The position numbers and the translations under genes are program-made. From positions 1 through 64,000 of the forward strand of contig NZ_BAOQ01000026.1 in assembly GCF_000344155.1 (NCBI RefSeq): 64,000 bases of DNA, in the 5' to 3' direction. The notes below the pieces were generated by a model, which did not search any database, was not told the DNA's origin, and saw only the letters and a program-made list of their open reading frames with translations. Below, one piece after another: positions 27,079-35,412 of this stretch; the stretch's first letter is position 1; each line of letters opens with the position of its first letter. This DNA comes from Gordonia paraffinivorans NBRC 108238 (GTDB lineage Bacteria > Actinomycetota > Actinomycetes > Mycobacteriales > Mycobacteriaceae).

Positions 27079-28095
27079 ATGCGCTCGATATGGAAGGGCG
27101 ACCTGAGCTTTGGCCTGGTCAACGTGCCGGTCAAGGTCTACTCCGCGACGGAGAGCCACGATCGCAAGTCGTATCAGGTGGACTCCTCCGACGGGACCCG
27201 CATCCGATATCGGCGCGTGCGTGAGGGTACCGACAAGGAGGTCGACTACTCCGACATCGCCAATGCCTACGAGACGGATTCGGGCGAGACGGTGATCCTC
27301 ACCAAGGACGATCTCGCAACCCTGCCGTCGCAGAAGAGCCCGGAGATCTCGATCCTGGAGTTCGTCCCGGCCGAACAGGTCGACCCGATCTACTTCGACA
27401 AGCCCTACTACCTCGAACCGTCGTCGAAGTCGCCGAAGGCCTATGCCCTCCTCGCCCGGGCGCTGGAGGAGACCGACCGCCTGGCCATCGCTCTGTTCAC
27501 CCTGCGCAACCGCACGCGTATCGCGGCCCTGCGGGTGGTCGACGGAGTGATCACGCTGCAAACCCTGTTGTGGCCGGACGAAATCCGCAAACCCGACTTC
27601 GGCTTCCTCGATGACGACGTCGAGATCCGCGACCAGGAACTGAAGATGGCGGCGTCTCTCATCGAGTCGATGGCCGCCGACTTCGATCCGTCGGAATTCG
27701 AGGACACCTACCAGAACGAACTGGCCAAGCTCATCGAGGCGAAGGCCGAGGGCGGCGAGGCATTCCCCGAGTCCGACGAGGAGAAGTCGGAGGACGAGGA
27801 TTCCGAGGTCGCGGATCTGCTTGCCGCGCTGCGCGCTTCGGTGAAGGATCGCGGAACGGCGTCCTCCGACGACGAGTCCGGGGACGAGGACTCGGAGAAG
27901 AAGGCGCCCGCCAAGAAGGCGGAGAAGAAGGCTCCCGCCAAGAAGGCCGCCACCAAGACAGCCGCCAAGAAGACGACGGCCAAGAAGACCGCGACCACGA
28001 AGTCGACCGCGAAGAAGACCGGGTCGAGTTCGTCGGGATCGAAGTCGACGGCGAAGAATGCCCCCGCGAAGAAGTCCTCGCGCAAGGCGAGCTGA
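27079..28095 (+). CDS. ku: Non-homologous end-joining protein Ku
   Basis: A 338-residue Ku core homolog: MRSIWKGDLSFGLVNVPVKV start, LEFVPAEQVDPIYFDKPYYLEP, LHTLLWPDE-like block (here QTLLWPDEIR) and the ELKMA helix. Ku homodimers ring broken DNA ends and recruit LigD, encoded divergently. From about residue 275 a long Lys/Ala tail made of PAKK, AEKK and TAKKT repeats resembles histone H1-like tails, which extend DNA binding in some actinobacterial Ku proteins. ATG 27079 is preferred over ATG 27070 because family members begin MR.IW and a CACAAT box ends seven bases before it (leaderless). Confidence 0.95.
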   Translation: MRSIWKGDLSFGLVNVPVKVYSATESHDRKSYQVDSSDGTRIRYRRVREGTDKEVDYSDIANAYETDSGETVILTKDDLATLPSQKSPEISILEFVPAEQVDPIYFDKPYYLEPSSKSPKAYALLARALEETDRLAIALFTLRNRTRIAALRVVDGVITLQTLLWPDEIRKPDFGFLDDDVEIRDQELKMAASLIESMAADFDPSEFEDTYQNELAKLIEAKAEGGEAFPESDEEKSEDEDSEVADLLAALRASVKDRGTASSDDESGDEDSEKKAPAKKAEKKAPAKKAATKTAAKKTTAKKTATTKSTAKKTGSSSSGSKSTAKNAPAKKSSRKAS

Positions 28096-28162
28096 TCTCC
28101 CCCGGGGCCCGGCCGCGGATATTCGCTGGCCCGGCATCGCGCGGATCGGGCAAGCTCGAAGG

Positions 28163-29497
28163 GTGAACACCAGCGTCGACACCCGGTTGCCGCGCGCCCT
28201 CATGCCCTTGGCGCGACGGCAGTATCGGCTGTTGGCATCCGGGTTGATCCTGGCGATGTTCGGCGACGGGATATGGACGGTCGCAGTGATCTGGCAGGTC
28301 ATCGCCCTCGGCGGCGGACCGGGACAGGTCTCGCTCGCCACCGGCGTCGCGGCGGTCGGCATGCTCGTGTCGACCCTCGCCGGCGGCGTTCTGGCCGACC
28401 GGATCTCGCAACGCCACATCATGATCGGGCTCGAGGTCACCAAGATGGCGGCCTTCGGCGCGGTGGGACTTGCGTCGGTGTTCGGCGTGGTCGACCTCTG
28501 GATGGTCGTGGTGGCCTCGTTGCTCGCCGGCGTCACCATGGGCATGTACTACCCGGCCTACTCGGCCCTGCTGCCGGGTGTCGTCTCGGCATCGGAACTG
28601 CAGGCCGCCAACGGGATCGAGGGATTCTTCCGTCCTGTCGTCTTCCAGGCTGTGGGACCGATGATCGCCGGCGCGGTCATCGCCGCCAGCGCCCCGGGCC
28701 AGGCGGTGGTGCTGGCCGCGGTCGCGTCCATCGCGTCAGGCGTCTGCTACCTGGCGATGGCCCCGGTGACCTCACGCCGGCTGGGGGAGTCCGACCACCC
28801 GGAATCGGAGGAGGTGCGCGTCGGGCGCGGAGGCGTCGGGGGCGTCGTCGTCGACCTCGCGGAGGGCTTCGTCTACATGATCCGCACCCCGTGGCTGTGG
28901 GGGACGCTGTTCTTCGCCTGCGTCCTGGTGCTGGCGACGATGGGTCCCATCGAGGTGCTCGTGCCGTTCGCCCTGCGGGAGCGCGTCGACGGCGGCGCCT
29001 CCCAGCACGCGTGGGTGCTCGCCGGGTTCGGCGCGGGGGCGGCCACCGCGTCGCTGGTCTTCGCCTCGCTGCCGATGCCGCGGCGATACCTGACGGTCAT
29101 GTTCGGGCTGTGGGGGTTCTCCAGCGTGCCGCTGGTGCTGATGGGCGTCGCCGACTCGACGTGGATGTTCGTCGCCGCCGGCTTCGCCATGGGCGTCCTG
29201 TTCGACGGTCCGATGGTCCTGTGGGGGACGCTCCTGCAGCGTCGCGTGCCGCCGGCGCTGCTCGGCCGGATCGCGAGCCTGGACTTCTTCGTGTCGATCG
29301 CGCTGATGCCGGTGTCGATGGCCATCGCGGCGCCGGTCTCGTCGGCGATCGGCCTGACCGCGACCTTCGTCCTGGCCGGGCTGCTGCCGGTGCCGATCGC
29401 GTGGGCGTTCTACGCCGCGGCCCGCATGTGGCGCGACGAGATCGACCACCCGCTCGCCGACGACGCCGCGCCGGCGCTTCAGCCCGTGGGCGACTGA
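28163..29497 (+). CDS. MFS transporter
   Basis: A 444-residue membrane protein with about ten to twelve hydrophobic helices and the MFS loop motif GGVLADRISQR between helices 2 and 3, plus a related ADGxxxR-like arrangement in the second half. It looks like the enterobactin/macrolide-type exporter group (MFS_3), which export drugs or siderophores; cargo is unknown. GTG 28163 is used; a longer reading frame upstream lacks family similarity. It follows ku by 67 bases on the same strand, and converges on the lysG gene. Confidence 0.85.
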   Translation: MNTSVDTRLPRALMPLARRQYRLLASGLILAMFGDGIWTVAVIWQVIALGGGPGQVSLATGVAAVGMLVSTLAGGVLADRISQRHIMIGLEVTKMAAFGAVGLASVFGVVDLWMVVVASLLAGVTMGMYYPAYSALLPGVVSASELQAANGIEGFFRPVVFQAVGPMIAGAVIAASAPGQAVVLAAVASIASGVCYLAMAPVTSRRLGESDHPESEEVRVGRGGVGGVVVDLAEGFVYMIRTPWLWGTLFFACVLVLATMGPIEVLVPFALRERVDGGASQHAWVLAGFGAGAATASLVFASLPMPRRYLTVMFGLWGFSSVPLVLMGVADSTWMFVAAGFAMGVLFDGPMVLWGTLLQRRVPPALLGRIASLDFFVSIALMPVSMAIAAPVSSAIGLTATFVLAGLLPVPIAWAFYAAARMWRDEIDHPLADDAAPALQPVGD

Positions 29498-29528
29498 GTC
29501 CGCTCGACCGCGATCCCACGGGTGCGGG

Positions 29529-30437
29529 TCATCGGAGCACTGCGGCGGCACCGGCGATCACCAGCTCGGTGAGGTGCTGCAGCAGAGGGGAACTCAGCTT
29601 CCAGTACTGCCAGTAGAGCGGCACGTCCAGGTGGTGATCGGCGATCATCCGGACGCGACCGTCGTCGAGCGCCTTCTGGATCTGCACGTCGGGGACGGCG
29701 CCCCAGCCGATCCCGAGGGTCACCGCGCGGTGGTACTCGGTCGACGCGGGGATGTATGCGGCGGGCGGGTCGACGGCCCGGCCGGCCAGTGCCGCGACCA
29801 TGTCGCGCTGGAGGTGGTCGTTGCGATCGAACTGGACCATCGGAGCCCGTGCCAGGACGTCGGCGTCCGGGCCGTCGCGCAACCAGGTGTCGATGAACTC
29901 CGGGGTCGCCACGGGCAGGTAGCGCATGCTGCCCAGCGAGTGCAACGCACACCCGCGCACCGCGAGCGGCTCGGAGGTGACCGCGGCGAGTGCATCGCCC
30001 GAACGCAGCAGGGCGCTGCTGCGCGTCTCGTCGTCGCGGAGAACTTCGACGGCCACCGGATGCTCCCGGTGGAAACGGGCGAGCACAGGCAGCAGCCAGG
30101 TGGCGAGAGAATCCGCGTTCGATGCGATCGGCAGGTGGACCCGCGGCTGCGCGGTGACCGGGACGGCGGCGTCGGCGGGCTCGCCGACCAGGGCCGCGCG
30201 TGTCTCGGCGAGCAGGAGTTCCCACTGGCGCGCCAGCCGGACGAGCACCTCGCCGTCGGGCGTCGCGGAGACCGGCTTGGTCCGGCGCAGCACCACCCGG
30301 CCCACCGCGGCCTCGAGCGCCTTGATCCGCTGGCTCACCGCGGACGGCGTGATGTGCAGGGAGGCCGCCGCGGCGTCGAACGTCCCCTCTCTGAGCACTG
30401 CTGCCAGCGTGCGCAATCCCTCCTGGGTGATGTCCAC
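29529..30437 (-). CDS. lysG: LysR-type regulator of the LysG/ArgP family
   Basis: A 302-residue LysR-type regulator: N-terminal winged HTH (LRTLAAVLREGTFDAAAASL; ITPSAVSQRIKALE) and a substrate-binding domain with the ATEEF-like sequence ATPEFID. It is divergent from a lysE/argO exporter, the classic arrangement in which LysG with lysine, arginine or histidine activates the exporter. A double inverted repeat sits between the two genes. Complete length. Basic amino acids as coinducers are from family knowledge. Confidence 0.92.
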   Translation of the reverse strand: MDITQEGLRTLAAVLREGTFDAAAASLHITPSAVSQRIKALEAAVGRVVLRRTKPVSATPDGEVLVRLARQWELLLAETRAALVGEPADAAVPVTAQPRVHLPIASNADSLATWLLPVLARFHREHPVAVEVLRDDETRSSALLRSGDALAAVTSEPLAVRGCALHSLGSMRYLPVATPEFIDTWLRDGPDADVLARAPMVQFDRNDHLQRDMVAALAGRAVDPPAAYIPASTEYHRAVTLGIGWGAVPDVQIQKALDDGRVRMIADHHLDVPLYWQYWKLSSPLLQHLTELVIAGAAAVLR

Positions 30438-30449
30438 GCCACCAGGCTA

Positions 30450-30498
30450 GATGAAGTACAGCTAATGATTCATCAGAAACATTCGCTGTACTGATGAA
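30450..30498. promoter_or_regulatory. LysG-type double inverted repeat between lysG and lysE
   Basis: Nested dyads: GTACAGC (30456-30462) with GCTGTAC (30485-30491), and TTCATCAG (30469-30476) with CTGATGAA (30491-30498); GATGAA (30450-30455) is a third half-site. The layout fits a LysR regulator with recognition and activation sites. The lysE -10 (TAGCGT, 30510-30515) follows. Confidence 0.7.
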
Positions 30499-30522
30499 CG
30501 GGCGATCCCTAGCGTCGTCCGG

Positions 30523-31143
30523 GTGACCAGTTACCTCGTCCCCGCGCTCGCCGGCCTCCTCACCGGTGCCGGCCTGATCGTCGCCATCGGCCCCCAGAAC
30601 GTCTTCGTCCTGCGGCAGGGCGTTGCGCGACGGCACACCGGGACGATCGTGGCCGTCTGCGCGATCTCCGACATCGTCCTGATCATCGCCGGGGTCGCCG
30701 GGCTCGGTGCGATCGTCGCCGCCCTCCCTCAGGTGATCACCGTCGTGAAGATCGCCGGCGGTCTGTACGTCCTGGTCCTCGGGCTCCTCGCGGCCAGACG
30801 CTGCCTGCGCAGCGACGAGGCCATCGCCGCCAACGCCGACGAGGCGACCTCGGTCGGGCGCTGGGTGGCGGTCGGCACCGCGCTCGCCCTCACCTGGCTG
30901 AATCCGCACGTCTATCTCGACACCGTCCTGACCCTCGGGGCCATCGCGAACGGACACGGAAACGGCAAGTGGGCCTTTGCGATCGGGGCCTGCACGGCCA
31001 GTGTGCTGTGGTTCGGCGCCCTCGGCGGAGGGGCCCGGCGGCTCTCACGGTTCTTCGCCAGTCCGCGCGCCTGGAAGGTTCTCGACGCCGTGGTCGCGGC
31101 GATCATGATCGGGATGGCCATCGCGCTGTTCGCCTCGGTGTGA
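30523..31143 (+). CDS. lysE: LysE/ArgO-family basic amino acid exporter
   Basis: A 206-residue membrane protein with about six helices and the LysE signature GPQNVFVLRQG in the first third, plus LTWLNPHVYLD. It exports lysine or arginine to avoid accumulation from peptides. GTG 30523 lies seven bases after a TAGCGT box, suggesting a leaderless mRNA. Divergent from its likely regulator lysG. Confidence 0.93.
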   Translation: MTSYLVPALAGLLTGAGLIVAIGPQNVFVLRQGVARRHTGTIVAVCAISDIVLIIAGVAGLGAIVAALPQVITVVKIAGGLYVLVLGLLAARRCLRSDEAIAANADEATSVGRWVAVGTALALTWLNPHVYLDTVLTLGAIANGHGNGKWAFAIGACTASVLWFGALGGGARRLSRFFASPRAWKVLDAVVAAIMIGMAIALFASV

Positions 31144-31223
31144 ATCGTCGCCGGGGCACGTCGTCGGCGCGCCTGGTCCCATAAACGACGACTGGACCAG
31201 CCTGTTTCGGGTACTCAGGCGGC

Positions 31224-32122
31224 GTGACCACCGATTCCGCCGCTTCCGTGTCGCCCGCAGTGACGGGGACGGCCCCCGCGACAGGGCGGGCCCTACACGC
31301 CGCGCGCCGACTCCTGACCGACACCCGGGAGACCCTGGCGCGCGGCGACCTCGCCGCGGCGGCGGCCACCCTGACCTACTACGCGGCGATCGCCGTCGTC
31401 CCGTGGGTGCTCCTCGCGATCTGGTCGACGACCTGGCTGCGGGGACGGGCCGCGGCCGAGAGCGAGTGGAACGACCTGGCGGTGCTGATCCCGCCCGACA
31501 TGGGCGGGCGGGACGCCTTCTCCGAGGCGGTGTCGATCGGCGTCGGGCTCAGCGTCGTCGGCGCGCTGGTGCTGCTCTTCCCGGCGTCGTTCTACGGCGA
31601 GGGACTTCGTCGCGCCTGCCTGGGCATGCACCCCGGCAAAGACCGGTTCACCGGCTGGCGGTCGCGCTTGTCGGTCCTGGTGCTGGTCCTGTTCGTGCCG
31701 CCGCTGGCCGCGGTGGCGGTGATTGTCGGATCGTCGATGACCACTCTCGCTCCCGACGGGGGCGGCGACGGCGGCCTCGCCGACCTGGCCGCCCGCGTGG
31801 TGATCGGCTTCGTGACGGTCTGGCTCACCGTCACCGTCCCGCTGACCTGGGTCTACCGGAAGGTGACCCCGGCCGGGCCGTCGTGGCCGATCGCGGCCGT
31901 CACCGCGCTGGGCACGGCGTCGTTCATCGCCGGGTTCGCGCAGGGATTCCTGTTGTTCTGTCGCTGCCGATCGACGTCGGCATCCCGTACGGGGGTCTCC
32001 GCGTCATCGGCGGGGTGGTGGCGGCCGGACTCTGGCTGTACGTTCTGCACGTGCTGGTCATCGTCGGGTGGGCCGTCGGACAGGCTCTCGCGCGGTCCGC
32101 CGGAGGTGATCGTGTCGGGTGA
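31224..32122 (+). pseudogene. YihY/UPF0761-family membrane protein, frameshifted near the 3' end
   Basis: The first ~245 residues are a YihY-type membrane protein (LTYYAAIAVVPWVLLAIW, FPASFYGEGLRRAC). At about 31959 the sequence leaves the family, while LSLPIDVGIPYGGLRVIGG and the last helix (GLWLYVLHVLVIVGWAVGQA) continue in the -1 frame and stop at 32122. One missing base in TTGTTCTGTCG would explain it. No slippery site typical of programmed shifting is visible. As written, the frame runs on into the downstream phosphotransferase, giving a 526-residue apparent fusion ending at 32804. True mutation or sequence error. Confidence 0.75.
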
Positions 32123-32804
32123 GGCCCGTCGCGAGGAGGTGCTCGACGCCTGGTCGCGGTTGCACGGCGGCATAGATCCCCGGCAGTCGTTCTGGGTCCG
32201 GAACTGGGTCCTCGCCAGTCACGCCTGTGCGCGACCCCTCGTCCGACTCGGTGTCACCGCGAACACGATCACCGTCGTCGGGGCCGTGGTCACCGCGGTC
32301 GCCTTCGCCGTGACCTTCGCCGGCCGGGGCTGGTTCCCGGTGGCCGCGCTCATCGTCCTGATCGCCGCGTTGCTCGACGGGGTCGACGGCGCCCTCGCCG
32401 CGCAGACCGGTTCGGCGACCCAGTGGGGCCGGGTCCTCGACACGATGGCCGACCGATGCTCGGACCTGTTCCTCGCCGGGATCGTCGTCATGGCCGGTGC
32501 GCCGACGTGGCTCGGCGTCGGACTGGCCGTGCTCACCCTCCTCCTCGAGGGCACCCGGTCCACCGCGCAGGCCGCGGGCATGACCGGGCCGGGAACCGTC
32601 ACCGTCTGGGAACGTCCGTCCCGGGTGATCCTCGCGGTCATCGCGTCGGTGTGGGCCGCCGCCGCGTGGTGGTGGGGCCTGTCCGACGACGCGACGCGGA
32701 CCTGGCTCACGGTGATCGCCGGGATCGGGGTGCTTCTGGCGGCGACGGGGCTGATCCAGCTGCTGGTCGCGGTCGCCCGTCAGACGCGGGACCGTCCGGC
32801 ATGA
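32112..32804 (+). CDS. CDP-alcohol phosphatidyltransferase family protein (variant motif)
   Basis: A 230-residue membrane protein with about six helices. The CDP-alcohol phosphotransferase motif is present as DGVDGALAAQ...G...D...D: all four Asp and both Gly are kept, but the Arg of the usual DG-xx-AR is Ala. The enzyme would transfer a phospho-alcohol from a CDP-linked donor; substrates are unknown and the altered motif adds doubt. GTG 32112 has CGGAGG five bases upstream and overlaps the end of the YihY gene by 11 bases, so the two were an operon. Confidence 0.85.
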   Translation: MSGEARREEVLDAWSRLHGGIDPRQSFWVRNWVLASHACARPLVRLGVTANTITVVGAVVTAVAFAVTFAGRGWFPVAALIVLIAALLDGVDGALAAQTGSATQWGRVLDTMADRCSDLFLAGIVVMAGAPTWLGVGLAVLTLLLEGTRSTAQAAGMTGPGTVTVWERPSRVILAVIASVWAAAAWWWGLSDDATRTWLTVIAGIGVLLAATGLIQLLVAVARQTRDRPA

Positions 32805-32852
32805 ACCGGCCGGCCCGCAGTCCGACGACGGACCTGCTCGTCGGGCGGCGGG

Positions 32853-33893
32853 TCAGGCCGGGGCCGTCGCCGGCGCCCGGCGCGGTCGTAGCGCGGCGAG
32901 ACCGAGGAGCAGGGCGCCGACGGCGACCCAGCCCAGGAGAATCCAGACCGCGCCCGCGACCGGGGCATCGGGGAAGAACGCGACCGTCCGGGTAAGGGTG
33001 CCGCCCGCACCCGGGGGCAGCCACTGGCCGATCGCGCCCCACGGGGACGGCAGCAGATACGGCGAGGACGCCAGACCCGAGAGCGGGTTGGAGATCAGGA
33101 CCATCAGGACCGCCCCGATCCCGACGCCCGGGGCGCCCAACAGGGCCCCGGCGCCGGCGATGAACCAGGAGATGGCCCCGATCATCAGCGAGAGGGCGAG
33201 GGCCACCGGCACGAAGCGTTCGTCGACGACGCCGAGCCACGACCACACGCCCGCGAACCCGAGGCCCGCGACGATCGGACCCAGCAGCACCACGGCGGCC
33301 TGCATCCGGATTCGGCCGGCCAGCGCGAGCGCGGCCGCCGCGCCCAGGGCCATCCCGGCGATGAGCAACGGCAACAGACCCGCGGCGAAGCCGGTGCCGC
33401 GGGCATCGCTCTCCGGCGGTGCGACGACCGACTCGGTGGCCACGGGAATGTTCTGGGCCGATCCGATCCCGGCGCCGACGCCGGCGATGACCTGCGCCAG
33501 AACCGGCGAGGCGGCCTCGGCCGTCAGCACGGTGACCCCGCCGGGATCGACAGCGAGCGCTCCGAGCACCTCGCGGCGCTCGATCGCGGATCGCGCCGCG
33601 GCGGCGTCGGGGTAGGCGCGCAGGTCGAAGGCGTCGTCACCGGCGCGCGCAGACAACGCGGCCTCGATGTTCTGGGCCGCGGGCGGCGGCGCGACGAGTC
33701 CGAGCGGCACCTCGCGGGGTTCGGGATCGACGGCGAGCGAGACGAACATCGCGGCGAGGGCGGTGACCACGAGGGGAATCGCGACGATCATCCCGATCGC
33801 ATCCCGCCAGGAGGGGCGTCGGGACGTCTCGCTCGGCCCGGGAGGCTCCGTCCGGCGTTGCGTGCGGGCGGTGTTCTCGGTGTAGGTACCCAT
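32853..33893 (-). CDS. ABC-2/YhgE-like membrane protein with large extracytoplasmic loop
   Basis: A 346-residue protein: a cytosolic N-terminus, one helix (IGMIVAIPLVVTALAAMFVSLAV), an extracytoplasmic loop of about 130 residues, then five helices in the C-terminal half. This is the layout of DUF3533/YhgE and ABC-2 permease-like proteins found beside TetR regulators. No ATPase is nearby, so transport is unproven. Start ATG 33893 with AGGGGT upstream. It diverges from a TetR gene, with two operator copies between; it is probably the repressor's target. Confidence 0.72.
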   Translation of the reverse strand: MGTYTENTARTQRRTEPPGPSETSRRPSWRDAIGMIVAIPLVVTALAAMFVSLAVDPEPREVPLGLVAPPPAAQNIEAALSARAGDDAFDLRAYPDAAAARSAIERREVLGALAVDPGGVTVLTAEAASPVLAQVIAGVGAGIGSAQNIPVATESVVAPPESDARGTGFAAGLLPLLIAGMALGAAAALALAGRIRMQAAVVLLGPIVAGLGFAGVWSWLGVVDERFVPVALALSLMIGAISWFIAGAGALLGAPGVGIGAVLMVLISNPLSGLASSPYLLPSPWGAIGQWLPPGAGGTLTRTVAFFPDAPVAGAVWILLGWVAVGALLLGLAALRPRRAPATAPA

Positions 33894-33910
33894 GATGACA
33901 CCCCTAAAAG

Positions 33911-33974
33911 AACGAACTCTCGTTTTTCTGAGTGTGCGCCGGGCGGGAAGAGAAATCAAGAACGAATCTTCGTT
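33911..33974. promoter_or_regulatory. Two TetR-type operators
   Basis: AACGAACTCTCGTT (33911-33924, one mismatch between arms) and AACGAATCTTCGTT (33961-33974, perfect arms) lie 50 bases apart between the divergent membrane-protein and TetR genes. The second abuts the TATACT -10 of the TetR gene, so autorepression is expected. Confidence 0.75.
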
Positions 33975-33987
33975 TTATACTGCTCGG

Positions 33988-34602
33988 GTGCCGAAGATCA
34001 GCGAGGAACGCAAGCTCGAGCGAAGCCTGCAGATACTCGACGCGGCGCGCCGGTGCTTCGCCGAGAAGGGTTTCCACCGGGCGTCGATGGCCGATGTCAT
34101 CCGCGAATCCGGGTTGAGCGCCGGCGCGGTGTACTCGTACTACTCGTCGAAGGAGGAGTTGGTCGCCGCCGTCGCGAAGTCGGTGTTCAGCGCCTACGAA
34201 GCGGGTTTCGAGGAGTTCGCCGACCAGCAGCACGGACCCCTGTCGCCGCAGCAGGTGGTCCGCCTCCTCGCCTCGCGGGCCATGACCGAGATCGCGCCGC
34301 TGACCGACGGCTTCCGGATGGTGATGACCATCTGGGGCGAGGCCGCCAACAACCCGGACCTGCGCGAGATCGTCCAGGAGATCATCCGCGGGCTCCGCTC
34401 GGTGTTCGCGGGCGTCCTGGCGCGTTGGCGCGACGCCGGTCACGAGTTGCCGGGGGACCCGGCGTCGCTCGCCGTCCTCATGGTGTCGGTGATGCAGGGC
34501 TTCGTCGTGCAGCAGTCCCTCGTCGGAGACGTCGACGTCGACGCCTACCTGGGGGTCTGGTGCCGGTTGCTGCAGGCTGCGGGTCTGGGCGACGAGGGCT
34601 GA
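33988..34602 (+). CDS. TetR/AcrR-family transcriptional repressor
   Basis: A 204-residue TetR protein: N-terminal HTH (ILDAARRCFAEKGFHRASMADVIRESG, AGAVYSYYSSKEELV) and a helical ligand domain. GTG 33988 is the start: TATACT (33976-33981) ends six bases before it, a leaderless arrangement, and the longer frame upstream would run through the operators. It likely represses itself and the divergent membrane protein, with an unknown ligand. Confidence 0.9.
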   Translation: MPKISEERKLERSLQILDAARRCFAEKGFHRASMADVIRESGLSAGAVYSYYSSKEELVAAVAKSVFSAYEAGFEEFADQQHGPLSPQQVVRLLASRAMTEIAPLTDGFRMVMTIWGEAANNPDLREIVQEIIRGLRSVFAGVLARWRDAGHELPGDPASLAVLMVSVMQGFVVQQSLVGDVDVDAYLGVWCRLLQAAGLGDEG

Positions 34603-34750
34603 TTCGCCCCGACACGCCTACCATCGAGTCGAGCCCCGTCGAACCAGGACCTCCTGCCCTGCCCGGTCGCCCCGGCCGTCCCATCCGGTCGCGGTGCCGG
34701 TGACGAACAATGGGAGACACCTGCTCGACCTCGACCGTGATGAGGAACGA

Positions 34751-35335
34751 ATGACCAACGACTCGGTGGTTCTCGCCGACGCCGACGGGCGCCCCTGTGG
34801 CACCGCCGACCGCGAGGGCGTACATGGGGTCGACACCCCGCTGCACTTCGCCTTCTCCTGTCACCTCGTCGACGACGACCGCATCCTGATGACCCGTCGC
34901 GCGCTGTCCAAGCGCAGTTGGCCGGGCGTGTGGACCAACTCCTTCTGCGGGCATCCGCGTCCGGGAGAGTCCGTCGTCGACGCCGTGCACCGCTATGCCC
35001 GTCGCGAACTGGGGATCGACGTGGCCGACGTCCGCTGCGTGCTGCCCGACTTCCGGTATCGCGCGGTCGACGCGAGCGGGATCGTGGAGAACGAGATCTG
35101 CCCGGTCTTCGTCGCGCGGCCCGTCGGCGAGCTCGAACCGAACCCGGACGAGGTCGCCGAGTACGCGTGGGCGCCGGTTGCCGACGTGTGGTCGCTGGTC
35201 GAGCGCACTCCGTGGGCCGTGAGCCCGTGGTTCGCCGATCAGGTCCGGCGGCTCCCTGGACCCCAGCCGCACGGCGCCGCGGCGGTGGCGGCCGGCGGGA
35301 CCCATCCGGGAACCGCCCGGGCGTCGAATACATGA
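34751..35335 (+). CDS. idi: Isopentenyl-diphosphate delta-isomerase, type I
   Basis: A 194-residue Nudix-fold enzyme interconverting IPP and DMAPP, the precursors of carotenoids. Catalytic Cys66 (TNSFCGHP) and Glu115 (ENEICPV) are present, with the metal-site histidines in GVHGVDTPLHFAF and the Nudix-like PGESVVDAVHRYARRELG. ATG 34751 with a GAGGA ribosome site is preferred over GTG 34694, which has none. First gene of the rightward idi-crtB-crtI operon. Length fits the family. Confidence 0.93.
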   Translation: MTNDSVVLADADGRPCGTADREGVHGVDTPLHFAFSCHLVDDDRILMTRRALSKRSWPGVWTNSFCGHPRPGESVVDAVHRYARRELGIDVADVRCVLPDFRYRAVDASGIVENEICPVFVARPVGELEPNPDEVAEYAWAPVADVWSLVERTPWAVSPWFADQVRRLPGPQPHGAAAVAAGGTHPGTARASNT

Positions 35336-35412
35336 CATCCAGGCCGGCGCCCTCATCGACGAGGTGGCCATCGCCGAGGTCCTCTCATCCATCGAAGTTC
35401 AGGAGCATTCGG

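Noticed and set aside
31224-32804. A natural 526-residue YihY-phosphotransferase fusion
   Set aside because: The missing YihY C-terminus is intact in the -1 frame and the second gene has its own ribosome site and GTG, so two overlapping genes with a frameshift fit better.
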